From an uncultured Flavobacteriaceae bacterium (GTDB taxonomy: Bacteria > Bacteroidota > Bacteroidia > Flavobacteriales > Flavobacteriaceae): a stretch of 64,000 nucleotides of DNA. The translations under genes were made by a program, and so were the position numbers. Below are positions 60,483 to 64,000 of the stretch, one piece after another; position 1 is the first letter of the stretch, and each line of letters begins with the position of its first letter. The notes beneath the pieces are model-generated. The model was not told the origin of the DNA. It made no database searches and saw only the letters and a program-made list of their open reading frames with translations. The stretch spans positions 124,001-188,000 of the forward strand of contig CANLCJ010000002.1 of assembly GCA_947489085.1 (NCBI GenBank), given 5' to 3'.

Positions 60483-62237
60483 GTGCAACATTCGCTTTTA
60501 AATACCATAAATTCGCCAGAAGATCTTCGGCTTTTAGCTCCAAAAGACTTAACGCAACTTGCGCAAGAATTGCGCGAATTTATTATTACAATTGTAGCGA
60601 CCAAAGAAGGACATTTGGGGGCTAGTTTAGGTGTGATAGAGTTGACGATTGCACTACATTACGTTTATAACACCCCTGTAGACCAATTACTCTGGGACGT
60701 AGGGCACCAGGCCTATGGTCATAAAATCTTAACAGGCCGTCGTGATGTGTTTCATACCAACAGGCAATTGGGCGGTATTAGTGGTTTCCCTAAACGTAGT
60801 GAAAGTGCTTATGACACGTTCGGCGTTGGCCATTCTTCCACATCGATTTCTGCAGCTTTAGGTATGGCTATTGCGTCGCAACTTAAAGGCGAAGACAAAC
60901 ACCATATTGCCGTTATTGGCGATGCTTCTATTGCGAGCGGTATGGCTTTCGAAGGTTTAAACCATGCGGGAGTTTCCCCTGCTAATCTCTTAATTATTTT
61001 AAACGATAATGCTATTGGTATAGACCCTAGTGTTGGAGCTTTAAAACAATACCTAACTAACGTTAAAAAAGGCACACAGCGCCGAAATAATATTATTGAG
61101 GCTTTAAATATCGACTACTCTGGTCCTGTAGACGGTCATGATTTTACAGCTTTAATTTCAGAATTAAAACGTCTTAAAGCTGTTAAAGGGCCTAAACTCC
61201 TACATGTGATTACTACCAAAGGTAAGGGCTTAAAACAAGCAGAAGCAGACCAAGTAAAATACCATGCGCCTGGAAAATTCGATGCTAAAACAGGGGAACT
61301 GCCTTACAGCCCTCCTAAAGTACAACCGCCAAAATACCAAGATGTTTTTGGACATACTATTGTGGAATTGGCTAATGCTAATAAAAACATTGTAGGCATT
61401 ACGCCTGCTATGCCTACAGGAAGTTCGCTTAAATTTATGATGGAAGCCCTTCCTGAACGGGCTTTCGACGTTGGTATTGCCGAGCAGCATGCCGTAACAC
61501 TAGCCGCTGGTATGGCCACACAAGGGCTGATCCCTTTTTGCACCATTTATTCTACCTTTATACAACGGGCTTACGATCAAATTATTCATGACGTTGCCCT
61601 ACAAAACCTTCCTGTGGTGTTTTGTTTAGACCGCGCTGGTTTAGTTGGAGAAGATGGCGCTACACACCATGGTGTTTTCGATTTAAGTTATCTACGCTGC
61701 ATTCCTAACCTTATTATTTTTGCGCCCCGTAACGAAATTGAGTTGCGCAATATTATGTATACCGCACAACTTGGTCTAGAACATCCTATAGCGATTCGCT
61801 ATCCTAGAGGTCGAGGTGTTACCATAGATTGGCAACAACCTTTTAATGCAATAGACATAGGTACAGCAGAACGACTAAAACAAGGAGATGCCATCGCCGT
61901 ACTTAGTATTGGTACTATAGCTAAAAATGTCACTGCTGCAATTACAGATCTAAAGGTATCGCATTACGACATGCGCTTTGTGAAACCTTTAGACGAGGCG
62001 TTATTGCATCGTATTTTTAAAACCCATTATAATATTGTCACTGTAGAAGACAACGCTTTATCTGGTGGTTTTGGATCGGTTATTTTAGAATTTGCAGCAC
62101 GTCATCATTATAAAAACAAAATAGAAGTCTTAGGCATTCCAGATAACTTTATAGAACACGGCCGTGTTGATGAATTACAAACATTAGTGGGATTAGATGT
62201 TAAATGTATACGACATTTACTAATGAAACTTATATAA
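60483..62237 (+). CDS. dxs: 1-deoxy-D-xylulose-5-phosphate synthase
   Basis: 584 residues from a GTG at 60483, which begins VQHSLLNTINSPEDLRLLAPKDLTQLA. The frame is open farther upstream, but that region overlaps tadA and is not protein-like. The thiamine-pyrophosphate site is recognisable (GDASIASGMAFEGLNHAG near 140, where GDG has become GDA), as are the conserved HGVFDLSYLRCIPNL block and GIAEQHAVTLAAGMA near 335. DXS joins pyruvate and glyceraldehyde-3-phosphate in the first step of the MEP pathway of isoprenoid synthesis, which also feeds the polyprenyl synthetase at 46028-47002. It is followed by an inverted-repeat element, with no terminator seen. Confidence 0.93.
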   Translation: MQHSLLNTINSPEDLRLLAPKDLTQLAQELREFIITIVATKEGHLGASLGVIELTIALHYVYNTPVDQLLWDVGHQAYGHKILTGRRDVFHTNRQLGGISGFPKRSESAYDTFGVGHSSTSISAALGMAIASQLKGEDKHHIAVIGDASIASGMAFEGLNHAGVSPANLLIILNDNAIGIDPSVGALKQYLTNVKKGTQRRNNIIEALNIDYSGPVDGHDFTALISELKRLKAVKGPKLLHVITTKGKGLKQAEADQVKYHAPGKFDAKTGELPYSPPKVQPPKYQDVFGHTIVELANANKNIVGITPAMPTGSSLKFMMEALPERAFDVGIAEQHAVTLAAGMATQGLIPFCTIYSTFIQRAYDQIIHDVALQNLPVVFCLDRAGLVGEDGATHHGVFDLSYLRCIPNLIIFAPRNEIELRNIMYTAQLGLEHPIAIRYPRGRGVTIDWQQPFNAIDIGTAERLKQGDAIAVLSIGTIAKNVTAAITDLKVSHYDMRFVKPLDEALLHRIFKTHYNIVTVEDNALSGGFGSVILEFAARHHYKNKIEVLGIPDNFIEHGRVDELQTLVGLDVKCIRHLLMKLI

Positions 62238-62273
62238 TGCTAATTTTGTAAAACTTGAGTTGATTTTAACACG

Positions 62274-62432
62274 GAACTCATCTTGACTTTTTGTTTTTAA
62301 CCGAAAATGAGTTGAAATTTAACCAGATGAAGCATTTTTTGAAGCTCTTAGCAACGCTACAGACAAAAAAGTAACGAAATATAAGTGAGTTTCAGCCATT
62401 TTTCAGGAAACAGAAAAAGTCAAGATGAGTTC
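62274..62432. mobile_element. Putative MITE with 19-bp terminal inverted repeats
   Basis: GAACTCATCTTGACTTTTT (62274-62292) recurs as its exact reverse complement at 62414-62432, flanking 121 bases with no reading frame. The size and the perfect terminal repeats fit a non-autonomous miniature transposable element. No clear target-site duplication was found. The right end lies 30 bases before the next gene. Confidence 0.5.
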
Positions 62433-62461
62433 AAGTTGCAATTAAAATAAATGCTATTTAT

Positions 62462-63880
62462 ATGAAACTGAAATTTTCTTATTTCCTATTAATACTCTTT
62501 ATTCCAAATACTGTTATTGCGCAAGTACATGAATTATTTTACGATAATGGCAAAATAAAAGAAGTAGGAACATTTACTAATGCTAAAAAAACTGGAGAGT
62601 GGCGCTATTTTTATAAAAATGGTCAATTAAAACACACAGGTGCTTTTGTTCTAGGCAAAAAACATGGAGAATGGAAAACCTACAGCAAAAATGGTACGAT
62701 ACAAGAATTTAGCTCTTACAAAAATGGCAAAAAAAATGGAGAGTGGCAATTGTACTACAGCAATGGGAAACTTAAACGTATTTTCTTTTACAGTGATGAT
62801 TTGAAAGTTGGCAATTGGAAATATTATCATGAAAATGGACAAATAAGCGACCTTAGAACCTTTAGTAATGATACGCTAGTTGGAAAATGGGAGGCATTTT
62901 ACGATAACAATCGACCGAAGCTTGTTGAAACGTATAAAAATGGCAAAAAACATGGCATTTTTAAAACTTATCATAAAAATGGAGAATTAAATAGTCTTAG
63001 AACCTATGACAACGATACGCTTGTTGGAAGATTAGAGGAGTTTTACAACAACAAACAACTGAAGTTTGTTGGAACGTATAAAAAAGGCAAAAAACATGGT
63101 GTTTTTAAGACTTATCATAGAAATGCTCAATTAAAATGTTCTTACAATTATATGAATGACAAAGCACATGGAACTACCAAATGTTTTTATAAAGAGGGAA
63201 ACTTAAGTAATATTGGAGTGTACAACGCTGAAGGAGAAGGCGCATTCAGGTTTTTCTACAAAAACGGGAAATTGAACTCTACATGTACTTATAAAAACGG
63301 TGTTATGATAAACGAAAGCAAATCGTATTACCATAACGGTAATCTTAAAAGCGTTGTAGCGTTCAAAAATGGAGAAATTCATGGTGAATGGAAAGAATAC
63401 CATCCCAATGGGACCTTACACAGAATAAAATATTTTGAAGAAGGTAAATTCATGAATATTACATCTTGTTTTGACGATAAGGGCAATTCTTTACAAAAAG
63501 GCACTCTAAAAAATGGGAATGGAACGGACAGATCTTACTATAAAAATGGCACTCTAAAAGCAACAGGGAACTATAGTAAGGGTTACAAATCAGGTACTTT
63601 TAAAGTGTTCCATTCTAATGGTAATTTAAGTGAAGAAGGCCTTTACTTAAACAACCAACCAACTGGAAAATGGAAAATTTATCATAAAAACGGTGCTATA
63701 CACCAAATTAGGCTTTGGAAAGACGGCAAATTAATGGAATTACTTGTTTATAAAGATATTAACGGTAAGGATTACGACAAAGGCACTCTAAAAAATGGCT
63801 ATGGCAGTTTCCATCAATATGACAAAAATGGCAAACGAAAAAGTACAAAGCATTACCGAAAAGGACGTTTAGTTAGATGA
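62462..63880 (+). CDS. Secreted YwqK/MORN-like repeat protein
   Basis: 472 residues with a signal peptide (KLKFSYFLLILFIPNTVIAQ). The whole mature part is about twenty copies of a 20-24 residue repeat: a core GxWKxYxxNGxL with variations such as KTGEWRYFYKNGQLKHTG, HGEWKTYSKNGTIQ and VGNWKYYHENGQI. This pattern is the MORN-like YwqK family, in which short beta-hairpins form an elongated solenoid. YwqK in Bacillus is called an antitoxin, but these long exported versions are probably structural or binding proteins at the cell surface. No sorting signal is visible at the C-terminus. Confidence 0.8.
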   Translation: MKLKFSYFLLILFIPNTVIAQVHELFYDNGKIKEVGTFTNAKKTGEWRYFYKNGQLKHTGAFVLGKKHGEWKTYSKNGTIQEFSSYKNGKKNGEWQLYYSNGKLKRIFFYSDDLKVGNWKYYHENGQISDLRTFSNDTLVGKWEAFYDNNRPKLVETYKNGKKHGIFKTYHKNGELNSLRTYDNDTLVGRLEEFYNNKQLKFVGTYKKGKKHGVFKTYHRNAQLKCSYNYMNDKAHGTTKCFYKEGNLSNIGVYNAEGEGAFRFFYKNGKLNSTCTYKNGVMINESKSYYHNGNLKSVVAFKNGEIHGEWKEYHPNGTLHRIKYFEEGKFMNITSCFDDKGNSLQKGTLKNGNGTDRSYYKNGTLKATGNYSKGYKSGTFKVFHSNGNLSEEGLYLNNQPTGKWKIYHKNGAIHQIRLWKDGKLMELLVYKDINGKDYDKGTLKNGYGSFHQYDKNGKRKSTKHYRKGRLVR

Positions 63881-63910
63881 GTTCGATAATAAAGCGCTTC
63901 ATATTAACAA

Positions 63911-64000
63911 CTAAAACGCCACACCTTCTATATTCTTAAAATTCTGTATGGCTTTACTATCGCTCAACAAAGATACATAATGGCACACCGCTAATAATCT
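63911..64000 (-). CDS. Truncated CDS at right edge, unidentified
   Basis: The minus strand has an open frame that enters from beyond the right edge and ends at TAG (complement of 63911-63913). The visible C-terminus is 29 residues with LLAVCHYVSLLSDSKAIQNF followed by KNIEGVAF. The coding-like composition supports a real gene, but it is too short to assign. Confidence 0.5.
   Translation of the reverse strand, partial: RLLAVCHYVSLLSDSKAIQNFKNIEGVAF

Overview
The window looks like a chromosome segment from a member of the Flavobacteriaceae (Bacteroidetes). The evidence is the low G+C content, promoter elements of the form TAnnTTTG with little Shine-Dalgarno signal, a Bacteroidetes-type short S21 protein, a HPPK-deoxynucleoside kinase fusion, PD40-OmpA proteins, and families such as HYC_CC_PP, DUF6660 and DUF2797. 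The genus cannot be resolved from the sequence alone.

Region 1 (about 1-28.8 kb) reads as the end of an acquired island, probably an integrative/conjugative element. Every gene lies on the minus strand. It opens at the left edge with a truncated ParB-type protein carrying a cysteine-rich C-terminal region, followed by a KAP-type P-loop NTPase. The core is a large metal-resistance block. Read in the direction of transcription it holds: an HYC_CC_PP protein; a CusA-type RND pump, its TolC partner and a CopA-type ATPase; a DUF305 membrane protein and a CusB-type adaptor; a MerP-like lipoprotein and a DUF6660 protein; a CzcA pump fused to its own TolC channel with a CzcB adaptor; a Fur-family regulator; an ICMT-like methyltransferase; MerTP; a GDCCVxC mini-protein; and a Cd/Zn/Pb-type ATPase. 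The two RND systems would move copper/silver-type and zinc/cadmium/cobalt-type ions from the periplasm to the outside, while the two ATPases would clear the cytoplasm. At the inner end sits an unassigned three-gene operon (about 24.2-28.7 kb: two proteins of unknown family, then DUF4238) whose position and architecture suggest a defence cassette.

Region 2 (28.8-29.0 kb) is the probable island boundary. It has an intact tRNA-Leu(UAG), its terminator, a 43-bp partial tRNA-Leu duplicate upstream and a good promoter on the chromosomal side.

Region 3 (29.0-53.8 kb) is ordinary flavobacterial chromosome. It includes an M20 dipeptidase, an EamA transporter, a STAS protein, the HPPK-dNK fusion, a queuosine precursor transporter, an AsmA-like protein, rpsU, a LysE transporter, DUF2797, a GH3-like enzyme and two tandem OmpA-family proteins. 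A polyprenyl synthetase is divergent from a TetR-TolC-adaptor-RND multidrug operon, with a clear palindromic operator in front of tetR.

Region 4 (53.8-56.0 kb) is a 2-kb array of about eleven palindromic 154-168 bp repeats with one DUF559 (Vsr-like) endonuclease gene embedded in it. Region 5 (56.0-64.0 kb) holds aspS, a ClC-type channel with an altered gating glutamate, divergent tadA and dxs sharing an overlapping leaderless promoter, a small inverted-repeat element, a YwqK/MORN-like repeat protein, and the end of an unidentified gene at the right edge.
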